A stretch of 64,000 bases of DNA from Modestobacter sp. Leaf380 (GTDB lineage: Bacteria > Actinomycetota > Actinomycetes > Mycobacteriales > Geodermatophilaceae), in NCBI RefSeq assembly GCF_001424485.1, contig NZ_LMQC01000012.1:271012-335011 (forward strand). Direction: 5' to 3'. The notes beneath the pieces were generated by a model. The model was not told where the DNA came from and made no database searches. It saw only the letters and a list, made by a program, of their open reading frames with translations. A program made the position numbers and the translations under genes. Positions 19,810 to 27,783 of this stretch are shown here, in pieces. Each line of letters begins with the position of its first letter. Position 1 is the stretch's first letter.

Positions 19810-20604
19810 ATGACGAGCAGCGCGACGACGCGACGGGTCGACACGGCGGTGGACGGCGACGTGTGGCGGGTGGTCCTGGACCGGCCCGAGGCGGGCAACG
19901 CGATCGACCTGGCCCTGGCCGACGCCCTGGTCCACGCCTTCGCCGACCGGCCTGCCGAGACCCGGACGGTGCTGCTGCTCGGGACGGGCCCGCGGTTCTG
20001 CGTGGGCGGCGACGTGCGGGGCATGGCGGCCAGTGCGGACACGGCCGGCTTCATCGGGACGCTCGCGCAACGCTGGCACGACGTCGTCCGGGCCGTGATC
20101 AGCTGCCCGGTGCCGGTGGTGGCCGGGGTGCAGGGCGCCGTCGCCGGTGCGGGTGTCGGCCTGGTGGGGGCCTGCGACCTGGTGGTCGCCGCGCGGTCGA
20201 CGAAGTTCCGTCCCGCCTACGGCGCGCTGGGCCTGTCCCCGGACGGCGGCAGCTCCTGGGCACTGGCCCGCACCCTGGGCGCGCCGCGGGCACTGGACCT
20301 GATGCTGACCAACGGCACGCTCACCGCCGCCGATGCGCACCTGTTCGGCCTGGTCGGCCGCCTGGTGGACGACGCCGAGCTCACCGCCGCGGCCACGGCA
20401 CTGGCCCACCAGGTGGCGGCCGGGCCGGTGCGGGCGATGGTGCGCACCCGGGCGCTGGTCCGGCGCGCGGCGACCACGACCCTGGACCACCAGCTCGACG
20501 AGGAGGCGCGGCTGATCGTGGAGTCCGCCGCCGACCCGGAGGGCGTCGAGGGCATCCGGGCATTCGCCGAGAAGCGGCCCGCGGACTTCCGTCGACCCTC
20601 CTGA
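19810..20604 (+). CDS. Enoyl-CoA hydratase/isomerase family protein
   Basis: Crotonase-fold enzyme acting on acyl-CoA thioesters. The 264-aa protein shows the oxyanion-hole segments FCVGGDVRGMA (about 63-73) and VQGAVAGAGVGLVGACDLVVAA (about 106-127), followed by FRPAYGALGLSPDGGSSWALAR. The position of the second glutamate of classic hydratases is taken by Asp (SPDGGSSW), as in some isomerases and PaaG-like members. The ATG at 19810 is separate from the upstream MFS frame, and a TACGGT -10 box 6 bases before it implies a leaderless transcript. Confidence 0.9.
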   Translation: MTSSATTRRVDTAVDGDVWRVVLDRPEAGNAIDLALADALVHAFADRPAETRTVLLLGTGPRFCVGGDVRGMAASADTAGFIGTLAQRWHDVVRAVISCPVPVVAGVQGAVAGAGVGLVGACDLVVAARSTKFRPAYGALGLSPDGGSSWALARTLGAPRALDLMLTNGTLTAADAHLFGLVGRLVDDAELTAAATALAHQVAAGPVRAMVRTRALVRRAATTTLDHQLDEEARLIVESAADPEGVEGIRAFAEKRPADFRRPS

Positions 20605-20607
20605 CAG

Positions 20608-20643
20608 CAGTCAGGCCGGGCCCTGGTGGGCCCGGCCTGACTG
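20608..20643 (+). terminator. Terminator after enoyl-CoA hydratase
   Basis: A perfect 16-bp stem (20608-20623 with 20628-20643) with loop TGGT starts 4 bases after the gene's stop and precedes the convergent tRNA-Ala. Confidence 0.8.
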
Positions 20644-20654
20644 TGCTGCAGGGG

Positions 20655-20728
20655 TGGAGCTGAGGGGAATTGAACCCCTGACCCCCTCGATGCGAACGAG
20701 GTGCGCTACCGGACTGCGCCACAGCCCC
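20655..20728 (-). tRNA. tRNA-Ala (CGC anticodon)
   Basis: A 74-base cloverleaf on the minus strand: acceptor GGGGCTG/CAGCTCC with the G3-U70 wobble pair that identifies alanine tRNAs, anticodon stem CCTCG/CGAGG with loop TTCGCAT (anticodon CGC), and T-arm AGGGG-TTCAATT-CCCCT. Discriminator is A; CCA is not fully encoded. Confidence 0.95.
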
Positions 20729-20797
20729 TTGCCCCGGTGACTCTACCGTCCACCGGCGCCGGACTCGCAGGGGGTCCCGCGTGTGTCGGGGTGCGGG

Positions 20798-21553
20798 TCA
20801 GCCGGTCGCGGTGCGCGGCCGGTAGACGTCGATGTCGGCGAAGCCGAGCTCCTCGTCGTCCAGCCCGACGACGGCGCCCTGCTGCCAACCGGCGGCGACC
20901 GGGGTGCGGGCCGCCACCACCCGGGCGGGGCGGATCGGGTGCACGGGGGCCAGCGGCAGGCTGGGCTGGGGGGCCCACTGCGCTGCGGCCGGGGCGGCGA
21001 CGGGGACGGGGACGGGGACGGGGACGGCCACGGGAGCCGGGGCGGCCGCCGGACGCTGGGCGGCCGGACGCTGGGCGGCCGGACGCTGGGCCGGGCGGGC
21101 GGCGGGACGCTGCACCGGCGGGCGGGCGGCGACCCGGGCCTGACGGCGGACGGCGGTGCGCCGCTCCCGCTGAGCCGCGGCACGGATGACCATCACGTAG
21201 CCGACGACCGCGAGGTCGAGCAGCACCTGGGGTGCCCAGAGCCACGAGCGGTAGGCGATCGCGCCGACCAGGGTCAGCAGCGCCAGCGCGGCCAGCCCGG
21301 CCAGCGTGCGACGCCGGACGGCGTGCACGTCGACCTGCAGCTCACCACTGCTGCGCAGGGCGGACCGGTCGATGGCGACACGCTCGGTGTCGGCGTGGAC
21401 GACCGGGTCGACGACACGTCGGCGCTGGAGCGTCCGACCCGCTCCCGTCGCTCCGGCCCGGGCCGGTGCTGCGTCGCCGCGGGTGACCACCATCGGCACC
21501 AGCACCACGAACCACAGCACGACCAGAGCGGCCAGCAGAACACCCGAACCCAT
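20798..21553 (-). CDS. Divisome membrane protein, GlpR/SepX-like
   Basis: A 251-aa protein with an N-terminal membrane helix (GVLLAALVVLWFVVLVPMVV, about 4-23), a cytosolic stretch, two adjacent helices (about 84-120) and a long Pro/Ala/Arg/Val repeat linker (QRPAA repeats, then VPVPVPV) ending in an acidic conserved tail (GLDDEELGFADIDVYRPR). In Mycobacterium and Corynebacterium the gene after galU-glp-rimJ encodes GlpR, the membrane partner of gephyrin-like Glp at the division site (SepX in Streptomyces). Position, topology and the WFVVLVPM start fit this. Assignment rests on synteny and topology. ATG 21553 was chosen at the helix start. Confidence 0.8.
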   Translation of the reverse strand: MGSGVLLAALVVLWFVVLVPMVVTRGDAAPARAGATGAGRTLQRRRVVDPVVHADTERVAIDRSALRSSGELQVDVHAVRRRTLAGLAALALLTLVGAIAYRSWLWAPQVLLDLAVVGYVMVIRAAAQRERRTAVRRQARVAARPPVQRPAARPAQRPAAQRPAAQRPAAAPAPVAVPVPVPVPVAAPAAAQWAPQPSLPLAPVHPIRPARVVAARTPVAAGWQQGAVVGLDDEELGFADIDVYRPRTATG

Positions 21554-21635
21554 CGCGAACCACCCCGCATCCGTCCTTGGCACCCGTGTGTGCGGCGCCG
21601 ATCCCTGGCGCCACACGAGTCACACGGGTCACTCG

Positions 21636-21641
21636 GGACGC
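21636..21641 (-). promoter_or_regulatory. Candidate -10 box in the rimJ-glpR gap
   Basis: The 205-base gap between rimJ and the glpR-like gene contains, on the minus strand, TAACGT as the best -10-like hexamer, about 85 bases before the ATG. No convincing -35 was found. Confidence 0.25.
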
Positions 21642-21758
21642 ACGTTAGGGCCCCCGCTCCCCCGGACGAGGGAGGCGCACCGCGTTCTCGTCGTGTCGTG
21701 TCGGGTGTCGACGGCGTGTCGTCCCTCCCGGCGTGTCGCAGGGGTCGTGCGGGCCCGG

Positions 21759-22367
21759 TCAGGCCGGGGCGGACCGCTGCCAGTGGGCCAGCACGCCGTG
21801 CGGGTGGTCGTCGGCGAGCAGGGCGTGGGCCAGGTGGTCCCGCCAGGCGCCGTCGATGTCCAGGTAGGACCGGAGGAGGCCCTCCTCGGTGAACCCCAGG
21901 CGCTGCACGAGCCGCCTGCTGGGCCCGTTCTCCGGTCGCACGTCGGCCTGCAGCCGGTGCAGCCCGGCGGGTCCGAACGCGTGGTCGCAGACCAGGGCCA
22001 CCGCCAGCGACGCCACGCCCTGGCCGGCCGCCGCGCGGTCGATCCAGTAACCCAGGTGACCCGACCGCAGCGCACCGCGGACCACGTTGTCCACCGTCAC
22101 CTGACCGACCAGCCGGCCCCGGTGCCGGATCGCGAAGGGCAGCGAGCTGCCCAGCCGGGCCCGGCGCCCGGCGGCCCGGCGCATGGCCCGGTACACCGCC
22201 GGGGTGTGCCGTTGCGCCCACCCGGCCGGCGCGGAGGGCTCCCAGGGGCTCAGCCAGGCCTCGTTCTCCCGGCGCAGCCGGGACCAGGCGTCGGCGTCCG
22301 AGCGACGCAGCGGGTGCAGCTCGACGTCACCGTGACCCAGCTCCGCGGGCCACCCCGGGTGCAGCAC
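21759..22367 (-). CDS. rimJ: RimJ-like GNAT N-acetyltransferase
   Basis: GNAT enzyme related to ribosomal-protein N-acetyltransferases. The 202-aa protein has the substrate-side HPLRRSDADAWSRLRRENEAWLSPWEP start, the acetyl-CoA beta-bulge region GHLGYWIDRAAAGQGVASLAVAL (about 103-125) and RLQADVRPENGPSRRLVQRLGFTEEGLLRSYL (about 138-169). The real target is unknown. It sits between glp and the glpR-like gene, as in mycobacteria. The GTG at 22367 may not be the true start, since conserved-looking frame continues upstream toward the glp stop without an obvious start codon. Confidence 0.9.
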   Translation of the reverse strand: MLHPGWPAELGHGDVELHPLRRSDADAWSRLRRENEAWLSPWEPSAPAGWAQRHTPAVYRAMRRAAGRRARLGSSLPFAIRHRGRLVGQVTVDNVVRGALRSGHLGYWIDRAAAGQGVASLAVALVCDHAFGPAGLHRLQADVRPENGPSRRLVQRLGFTEEGLLRSYLDIDGAWRDHLAHALLADDHPHGVLAHWQRSAPA

Positions 22368-22394
22368 CGGGTCCCCGAAGAGCGCGCCGATGGC

Positions 22395-23888
22395 TCAGCC
22401 GCCCAGCAGCATCGGCATGACCGTCACCAGTCCGCCGGGAGACACCTCGGTGACGTCCTCGTCCACCACGATCAGGCAGTTGGACCGGGCCATCCGGGCC
22501 AGCACCGCGTCGCTGCCGCTGTCCCCGCCACCGACGGGCTCGACGACGTACCCGCCGTCGGGGTGGCGCATGACCTGGCCGTGCAGGTACTGCCGGTAGC
22601 CGAAGGGCGAGAGCAGCTGCTGGGCCGACACGGCCTGCACGGTGCGCCGGAAGAGCTGGCGCTTGCCCAGCATCAGCCGGATCGCCGGGCGGACGAAGAC
22701 CTCGAAGGCGACCAACGCGGCCACCGGCTCGCCGGGCACGCAGATGACCGGCACGCCGTCACGACCCAGCCGACCGAAGGCCTGCACCGGACCGGGGTGC
22801 ATGGCGACCTGGGTGAACTCGACGTGCCCCAGCTCGGCCAGCGCCTCCTGCACCAGGTCGAACCCGCCCCCGGCGAACGTGCCGGCGATGAGGACGACGT
22901 CGCTGCGCAGCAACTGGCTCTCCAGCAGCTCCACCAGCCGGCGCCGGTCGGCCGGCACGATGCCCGAGCGGTAGGCCTCCGCGCCGGCGTCGCGCGCGGC
23001 CGCGGCGAGGGCGTAGCTGTTGACGTCGACGACCTGGCCGGGGACCGGCGTGGTGCCCACGTCGACCAGCTCGCTGCCGGCGCACAGCACGGCGACGCGG
23101 GGGCGGGGGCGCACCAGCACGCGCTCGCGGCCGACGGCGGCCAGCAGGGCGATCTGGGCGGGGCCGATGGGGGTGCCCACACCGACGGCGGTGTCGCCGA
23201 CCGCGACGTCGTCCCCGGTGCGGCGGACGTAGCTGCCCGGCGCGAGCTCGGCCTGCACGGCGACCCGGGCCGCGCCCTGGTCGGTCCAGACCGCGGGCAC
23301 GACGACGTCGGCCCCGGTCGGCAGCATCGCGCCGGCGGCGACCTTCTGGGTCAATCCCGGCCCGATGGACGTCGGCGCGGCGGCCCCGGCCACGGACTCC
23401 CCCACCACGGCCAGGGTGACCGGCTGCTCGAAGGAGGCACCGTGGACGTCGATGGCGCGGGCGGCGTAGCCGTCCAGACCGGCCTGGTCGAAGGCGGGCA
23501 GGTCCCGGCTGCTGACCACGTGCTCGGCGCAGAGCAGGCCCTGCGCGTCGAGCACGGCCAGCTCGATGGGGTCCGGGGTCGGTGCCGCGGCGAGGATGAG
23601 GTCCAGGTGCTGCTCGACGGTGCGCACCCGACCCGGGTCCGCGGCGAACTCACCGGTGTCCGCGGCCGGGTCGGGGTCACGGTCCCCGGAGGACACCGCG
23701 GGCGCCGGGACGGCGACGTCCCGGTCGACCTGCACGGTGTGCTGCGCCGGGGCCGGCGTCGTCGCCGGGCCCCGGACGCCGCCGATCTGCTGGGTGGGCT
23801 GGACGCCGACCGGCGCCCCGGTGCCGAGGTCGATCTGGGTGGTGTCCCGGGACCCCCGGAACCACCCGCGTGACTTGTCCTCGGTCAT
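22395..23888 (-). CDS. glp: Gephyrin-like molybdotransferase Glp (MoeA family)
   Basis: MoeA-fold protein; family members insert molybdenum into molybdopterin, while the actinobacterial copy next to galU acts in division with FtsZ and GlpR. From the ATG at 23888 it is 497 aa: a variable N-terminus of about 85 residues, then the MoeA domains with LCAEHVVSSRDLPAFDQAGLDGYAAR, the DVVVPAVW segment, MogA-like domain III (VAVLCAGSELVDVG, FAGGGFDLV, PGEPVAAL) and C-terminal domain IV. The N-terminal extension beyond usual MoeA suggests the Glp-type role. The longer ORF start is less likely. Confidence 0.9.
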   Translation of the reverse strand: MTEDKSRGWFRGSRDTTQIDLGTGAPVGVQPTQQIGGVRGPATTPAPAQHTVQVDRDVAVPAPAVSSGDRDPDPAADTGEFAADPGRVRTVEQHLDLILAAAPTPDPIELAVLDAQGLLCAEHVVSSRDLPAFDQAGLDGYAARAIDVHGASFEQPVTLAVVGESVAGAAAPTSIGPGLTQKVAAGAMLPTGADVVVPAVWTDQGAARVAVQAELAPGSYVRRTGDDVAVGDTAVGVGTPIGPAQIALLAAVGRERVLVRPRPRVAVLCAGSELVDVGTTPVPGQVVDVNSYALAAAARDAGAEAYRSGIVPADRRRLVELLESQLLRSDVVLIAGTFAGGGFDLVQEALAELGHVEFTQVAMHPGPVQAFGRLGRDGVPVICVPGEPVAALVAFEVFVRPAIRLMLGKRQLFRRTVQAVSAQQLLSPFGYRQYLHGQVMRHPDGGYVVEPVGGGDSGSDAVLARMARSNCLIVVDEDVTEVSPGGLVTVMPMLLGG

Positions 23889-24000
23889 CCCCACCACCGT
23901 CTGCGAGCTCCTGGGCCTGCGTCGCCGCGACGTCGTCCGTGCGCGGGGTGGGTCCTGACCGACCGCACCGGTGACCGATGGTGCCCCCTCGGGCGCCCGG

Positions 24001-24936
24001 TCAGGCCGGCGACGCGCCCTCGGCGGGCAGGTCGGCGACGAAGTCACGCAACCACGGGCGCAGGGCCGGGCCCAGGTCGTCGCGCTCGACGGCCAACCGG
24101 ACGACGGCCTTGAGGTAGTCCAGCTTGTCCCCGGTGTCGTAGCGGCGGCCGGAGAACACCACGCCGTGCACCGGGACGCCCTGCTCGACGAGGGCCAGGA
24201 GGGCGTCGGTCAGCTGGATCTCCCCGCCGCGGCCGGGCGGGGTGGCCCGGATGGCGTCGAAGACCTCGGGGGCCAGCACGTAGCGGCCGATGATCGCCAG
24301 GGAGGAGGGCGCCTCCTCCCTCGGGGGCTTCTCGACCATGCCGGTGATCCGGACGACGGCGTCGCCGTCACCGGCGGGGGTCTGCGGCGCGTCCTCGATG
24401 GCGACGGCACCGTACTTGTCGATGTTCTCCGCGCCCACGTCCAGCAGTGCGATGACGCAGCCGCCGTGCTCGGCCTGGACGGCCAGCATCTGCTCCAGCA
24501 GCAGGTCGCGGGCGTCGATGAGGTCGTCGCCCAGCAGCACCGCGAAGGGCTCGTCACCGACGAAGGCGGCGGCCTGCAGGACCGCGTGGCCCAGGCCCTT
24601 GGCCTCGCCCTGGCGGACGAAGTGCACCTGCGCCACGTCGGTGGACTCGTGCACGGCGTCCAGCCGGGACTGGTCGCCCTTCTTCTCCAGCGCGGCCTCG
24701 AGTTCGGGCGCGCGGTCGAAGAAGTCCTCGATGGCGGCCTTGTTGCGGCCGGTCACCATGAGCACCTCGCCGAGCCCGGCCCGGGCCGCCTCCTCGACGA
24801 TGTACTGCAGCGCCGGCCGGTCGACGACGGGCAGCAGCTCCTTGGGCACGGCCTTGGTGGCCGGCAGGAACCGGGTGCCCATCCCGGCGACCGGGATGAC
24901 TGCCTTGCGGGCGGGACGAGGGGTCGGGCTCGACAT
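24001..24936 (-). CDS. galU: UTP-glucose-1-phosphate uridylyltransferase
   Basis: Makes UDP-glucose for envelope glycans and trehalose. The 311-aa enzyme shows the nucleotide-binding N-terminus KAVIPVAGMGTRFLPATKAVPKE (about 9-31), FVRQGEAKGLGHAVLQA, VLLGDDLID and YDTGDKLDYLKA. It heads the galU-glp-rimJ-glpR block and is divergent from the cyclo-ligase by only 26 bases. Confidence 0.97.
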   Translation of the reverse strand: MSSPTPRPARKAVIPVAGMGTRFLPATKAVPKELLPVVDRPALQYIVEEAARAGLGEVLMVTGRNKAAIEDFFDRAPELEAALEKKGDQSRLDAVHESTDVAQVHFVRQGEAKGLGHAVLQAAAFVGDEPFAVLLGDDLIDARDLLLEQMLAVQAEHGGCVIALLDVGAENIDKYGAVAIEDAPQTPAGDGDAVVRITGMVEKPPREEAPSSLAIIGRYVLAPEVFDAIRATPPGRGGEIQLTDALLALVEQGVPVHGVVFSGRRYDTGDKLDYLKAVVRLAVERDDLGPALRPWLRDFVADLPAEGASPA

Positions 24937-24942
24937 GACACG

Positions 24943-24956
24943 ACCCTAGCTAGCCT
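24943..24956. promoter_or_regulatory. Back-to-back leaderless promoters of galU and 5-FCL
   Basis: TAGGGT on the minus strand (24943-24948) is 6 bases from the galU ATG and TAGCCT on the plus strand (24951-24956) is 6 bases from the cyclo-ligase GTG. Only two bases separate the two hexamers, around a CTAGCTAG palindrome. Confidence 0.6.
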
Positions 24957-24962
24957 CCGGTC

Positions 24963-25541
24963 GTGGCCGACTCCCCCGACGTGGTGAGCGCGAAGGTGTC
25001 ACTGCGCGCCCGGCTCCTCACCGGACGTGCCGACCGCACACCCGCGGGGCGGGTCGCGGCGGCCCGGGCGGTCGCCGCGCACCTCGGCACCCGACTGGTC
25101 GACGGCGTCGTGGTCGCGGGGTACGTGCCCACCGCCGAGGAACCGGGACACGGCGAGCTGCTCGGTGCGCTCGGCCGGCGGGTCCTGCTGCCCGTGGTGC
25201 CCGACCGGGGCGCGACGCTGGGCTGGGCCTGGTCGGGGGCCGGGCTGGCGGCCGGCCGGTTCGGCCTGCTCGAACCGGTCGGGCCCCGGCTCCCCGCCGG
25301 AGCGCTCGGCGGGGCGGACGTCGTCGTCGTCCCGGCGCTGGCGGTGGGCGCCGACGGCACGCGACTGGGCCGCGGCGGCGGGTTCTACGACCGGGCCCTG
25401 ACCCACGCCCGTCCCGACGCCGTGCTGGTCGGCGTGGTCTTCGACGAGGAGCTGCTGCCCGCGGTGCCGGGCGGGCCGCACGACGTCCGGCTGACCGCCG
25501 TGGTGACCCCGTCGTCGGGCTGGCGTCAGCTGCCGGGCTGA
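24963..25541 (+). CDS. 5-formyltetrahydrofolate cyclo-ligase
   Basis: Converts 5-formyl-THF to 5,10-methenyl-THF with ATP, relieving folate-enzyme inhibition. The 192-aa protein has the N-terminal KVSLRARLLTGR and the signature GADVVVVPALAVGADGTRLGRGGGFYDRAL (about 117-146), followed by GVVFDEELLPAVPGGPHDVRLTAVVT. Divergent pairing with galU matches mycobacteria. Its end overlaps the convergent GntR gene by 16 bases. Confidence 0.94.
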   Translation: MADSPDVVSAKVSLRARLLTGRADRTPAGRVAAARAVAAHLGTRLVDGVVVAGYVPTAEEPGHGELLGALGRRVLLPVVPDRGATLGWAWSGAGLAAGRFGLLEPVGPRLPAGALGGADVVVVPALAVGADGTRLGRGGGFYDRALTHARPDAVLVGVVFDEELLPAVPGGPHDVRLTAVVTPSSGWRQLPG

Positions 25542-26230
25542 CCGCCGCCCAGCAGCGGGACGTCGGAGACCATCCGGATGTGCGCGGCCATCGCGGCCGC
25601 CGCAGCCTGCTCGTCACCGGCGCGGACCGCCTCGGCGATCGCCCGGTGCCCGTCCAGCGACCGGTGCGGGCGGCCCTCCTGGGCCAGGGACTCGATCCGG
25701 CTCTCGCGGACCCGGTCGCTGATCTCGGCCATGAACCGGGCCAGCAGCGCCGAGTGCCCGGCCGCGGTGACGGCGGCGTGGAACCGCTCGTCGCCGTCGA
25801 CCCCGCGGCCGCCGGTGTCGACGTCGGCGGTCATCGCCGCCAGGGCCGCGTCGATCTCGCCGAGGTCGGCCGCCGTGCGCCGGCGGGCGGCCAGCGCGGC
25901 GAGCCGGACCTCCAGGGCCTCCCGGGCCTCGATGACGTCACCGAGGTCCTCACGGCGGGCGTTCAGCGCGGCCAGCACCGACTCGGTCCGCGGCGGGAGG
26001 AGCAGCACCGTGCCGTCGCCGTGCCGGACGGCGACCACCCCGGTCACCTCCAGGGCGACGAGCGCCTGGGCCAGCGTGGCGCGACTGACCCCCAGCGAGG
26101 CGGCCAGCTCGCGTTCGGCCGGCAGCCGGTCGCCGGGACCCAGCCCGGCGGCGGACGCCCAGGTCAGCAGCTCGCGCACCACCTGCTCGTAGAGCCGGTT
26201 GCGCCGCAACGGGGCGGGACTGCTGCTCAC
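25526..26230 (-). CDS. FadR/GntR-family transcriptional regulator (FCD domain)
   Basis: A 234-aa DNA-binding repressor with a winged helix (LYEQVVRELLTWA to GDRLPAERELAASLGVSRATLAQALVALEVTGVVAVRHGDG, about 10-65) and an all-helical FCD ligand domain (about 80-220). FCD metal His/Asp ligands appear plausible in VDGDERFHAAVTAAGHSALL and SLDGHRAI. It is divergent from the carrier/CoA-transferase/carboxyltransferase operon and probably controls it by sensing the transported acid. GTG 26230 is preceded by GGGAGG. Malonate operons of other bacteria use a related GntR regulator (MatR). Confidence 0.9.
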   Translation of the reverse strand: MSSSPAPLRRNRLYEQVVRELLTWASAAGLGPGDRLPAERELAASLGVSRATLAQALVALEVTGVVAVRHGDGTVLLLPPRTESVLAALNARREDLGDVIEAREALEVRLAALAARRRTAADLGEIDAALAAMTADVDTGGRGVDGDERFHAAVTAAGHSALLARFMAEISDRVRESRIESLAQEGRPHRSLDGHRAIAEAVRAGDEQAAAAAMAAHIRMVSDVPLLGGGQPGS

Positions 26231-26421
26231 CGCACCTCCCGTGCCGATCCAGCGTGACGGTTGACACAGTAGCCTCGTGGTCGAGAGGCTAGGCCACTGA
26301 GACACTGAGCCGCCTCGTCCGAGGTGCTCGCCGGCCCGAGCACGAGCACGATCACAGCCGGCACACAGCCACCCGGCACACAGCCATCCAGCACCGCCCT
26401 CCGACGACGTGGGAGCCGACC
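26231..26421. promoter_or_regulatory. Divergent control region, gntR / carrier operon
   Basis: This 191-base gap contains TTGACA at 26261-26266 pointing toward the carrier and an inverted repeat AGCCTC-N8-GAGGCT at 26271-26290, about where a GntR dimer would block initiation. TGG and CCA half-sites also flank it. No ribosome binding site stronger than GGGAG is seen before GTG 26422. Confidence 0.4.
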
Positions 26422-27759
26422 GTGTCACCCGAGATCATCTCGATCCTCGCGCTGGTGGCGATCTTCGCGATCGCCACCTTCCTGCCCATCAACATGGGCG
26501 CCCTCGCGTTCGTGGCCGCCTTCCTGGTCGGCACCCTCGCCGTCGGGATGACCACCGACGACATCCTGGCCGGGTTCCCCGGGGAGCTGGTGCTGACCCT
26601 GATCGGGGTCACCTACCTCTTCGCGATCGCCCAGAACAACGGCACCGTGGACCTGCTGGTCCGCGGGGCGGTGAAGCTCGTGGCCGGCCGGGTCGCCTTC
26701 ATCCCGTGGATCATGTTCGCGGTCACCGCGGTGCTCACCGCGATCGGCGCGCTGTCCCCCGCGGCGGTGGCGATCATCGCCCCGATCGCGCTGGGCTTCG
26801 CCGCGAAGTACCGGATCAACCCGCTGCTGATGGGCATGATGGTCGTCCACGGCGCGCAGGGCGGCGGGTTCTCCCCGATCAGCGTCTACGGCGTGACGGT
26901 CAACAACATCGTCGCCGACAACGACCTGCCCTCCTCCCCGATCACCGTCTTCCTGGCCAGCCTGTTCTTCAACCTGGCCATCGCGGCGGTCCTGTTCGTC
27001 GTCTTCGGCGGGCGGCAGCTGATCGGCCGCAAGGTCACCGACGAGCTCCCCGCCGAGGAGACCACCGCCCCCGACGGCAGCGCCGGCGACCCGGTGATCA
27101 GCGGGCACGGCACCTCGGCCGGGTCCTCGGTGGACACCAGCGAGCGGACGGCGACCGGCCGGGTCACCGTCGAGCAGGTGCTGACCCTGGTCGGCCTGGT
27201 CGCCCTCGCCGTCCTGGCGCTGGTCTTCGACCTGGACATCGGCTTCGTCTCGATCACCATCGCCACCGTGCTGGCGCTGTTCTCCGCCGCCCGGCACAAG
27301 GGCGCGGTCATGCAGATCAGCTGGTCCACCGTGCTGCTCATCGCCGGCGTGCTGAGCTTCGTCTACGTGCTGCAGGAGGCCGGCACCATCGCCTACGTCG
27401 GTGAGAGCGTCACCTCGATCGGCGCCCCGCTCGTCGTGGCCCTGCTGCTGGCCTACATCGGCGCCGTGGTCAGCGCCTTCGCCAGCTCCACCGCCATCAT
27501 CGGCGTCGCCATCTCCCTGGCCGTGCCCTTCCTGATGGCCGGCCAGATCGGCGCCGTCGGCGTCGTCGTGGCACTGGCCATCGCCTCCACGATCGTCGAC
27601 GTCAGCCCGTTCTCCACCAACGGCGCACTCGTCCTGGCCAACGCCCAGGACGTCGACCGGGACCGCTTCTACAAGCAGATGCTCGCCTACTCCGGCGTCG
27701 TCGTGGTGGTCGGGCCGCTGGTGGCCTGGCTGGTCTTCGTCGTCCCCGGCTGGCTCTGA
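26422..27759 (+). CDS. MatC-like dicarboxylate (malonate-type) carrier
   Basis: An SLC13/ion-transporter superfamily permease of 445 aa. The N-terminal region (residues about 1-150: LPINMGALAFVAAFLVGT to VVHGAQGGGFSPISVYGVTVNNIV) fits the MatC N-domain of the Rhizobium malonate carrier, and the C-terminal half holds a second set of membrane segments with ASSTAIIGVAISLAVPFL and DVSPFSTNGALVLAN. About eleven membrane helices, with a hydrophilic loop of about 50 residues near 205-255. The pairing of SxS/T motifs in both halves is typical for anion binding. Substrate is inferred from family and neighbours. Confidence 0.82.
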   Translation: MSPEIISILALVAIFAIATFLPINMGALAFVAAFLVGTLAVGMTTDDILAGFPGELVLTLIGVTYLFAIAQNNGTVDLLVRGAVKLVAGRVAFIPWIMFAVTAVLTAIGALSPAAVAIIAPIALGFAAKYRINPLLMGMMVVHGAQGGGFSPISVYGVTVNNIVADNDLPSSPITVFLASLFFNLAIAAVLFVVFGGRQLIGRKVTDELPAEETTAPDGSAGDPVISGHGTSAGSSVDTSERTATGRVTVEQVLTLVGLVALAVLALVFDLDIGFVSITIATVLALFSAARHKGAVMQISWSTVLLIAGVLSFVYVLQEAGTIAYVGESVTSIGAPLVVALLLAYIGAVVSAFASSTAIIGVAISLAVPFLMAGQIGAVGVVVALAIASTIVDVSPFSTNGALVLANAQDVDRDRFYKQMLAYSGVVVVVGPLVAWLVFVVPGWL

Positions 27760-27783
27760 CCCACCCCGCAGACAGGAGAGAAC

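Noticed and set aside
18370-20604. A 744-aa MFS-enoyl-CoA hydratase fusion
   Set aside because: A strong terminator, a separate promoter and start, and a natural stop in the -1 frame all lie between the halves; a frameshift explains it better.
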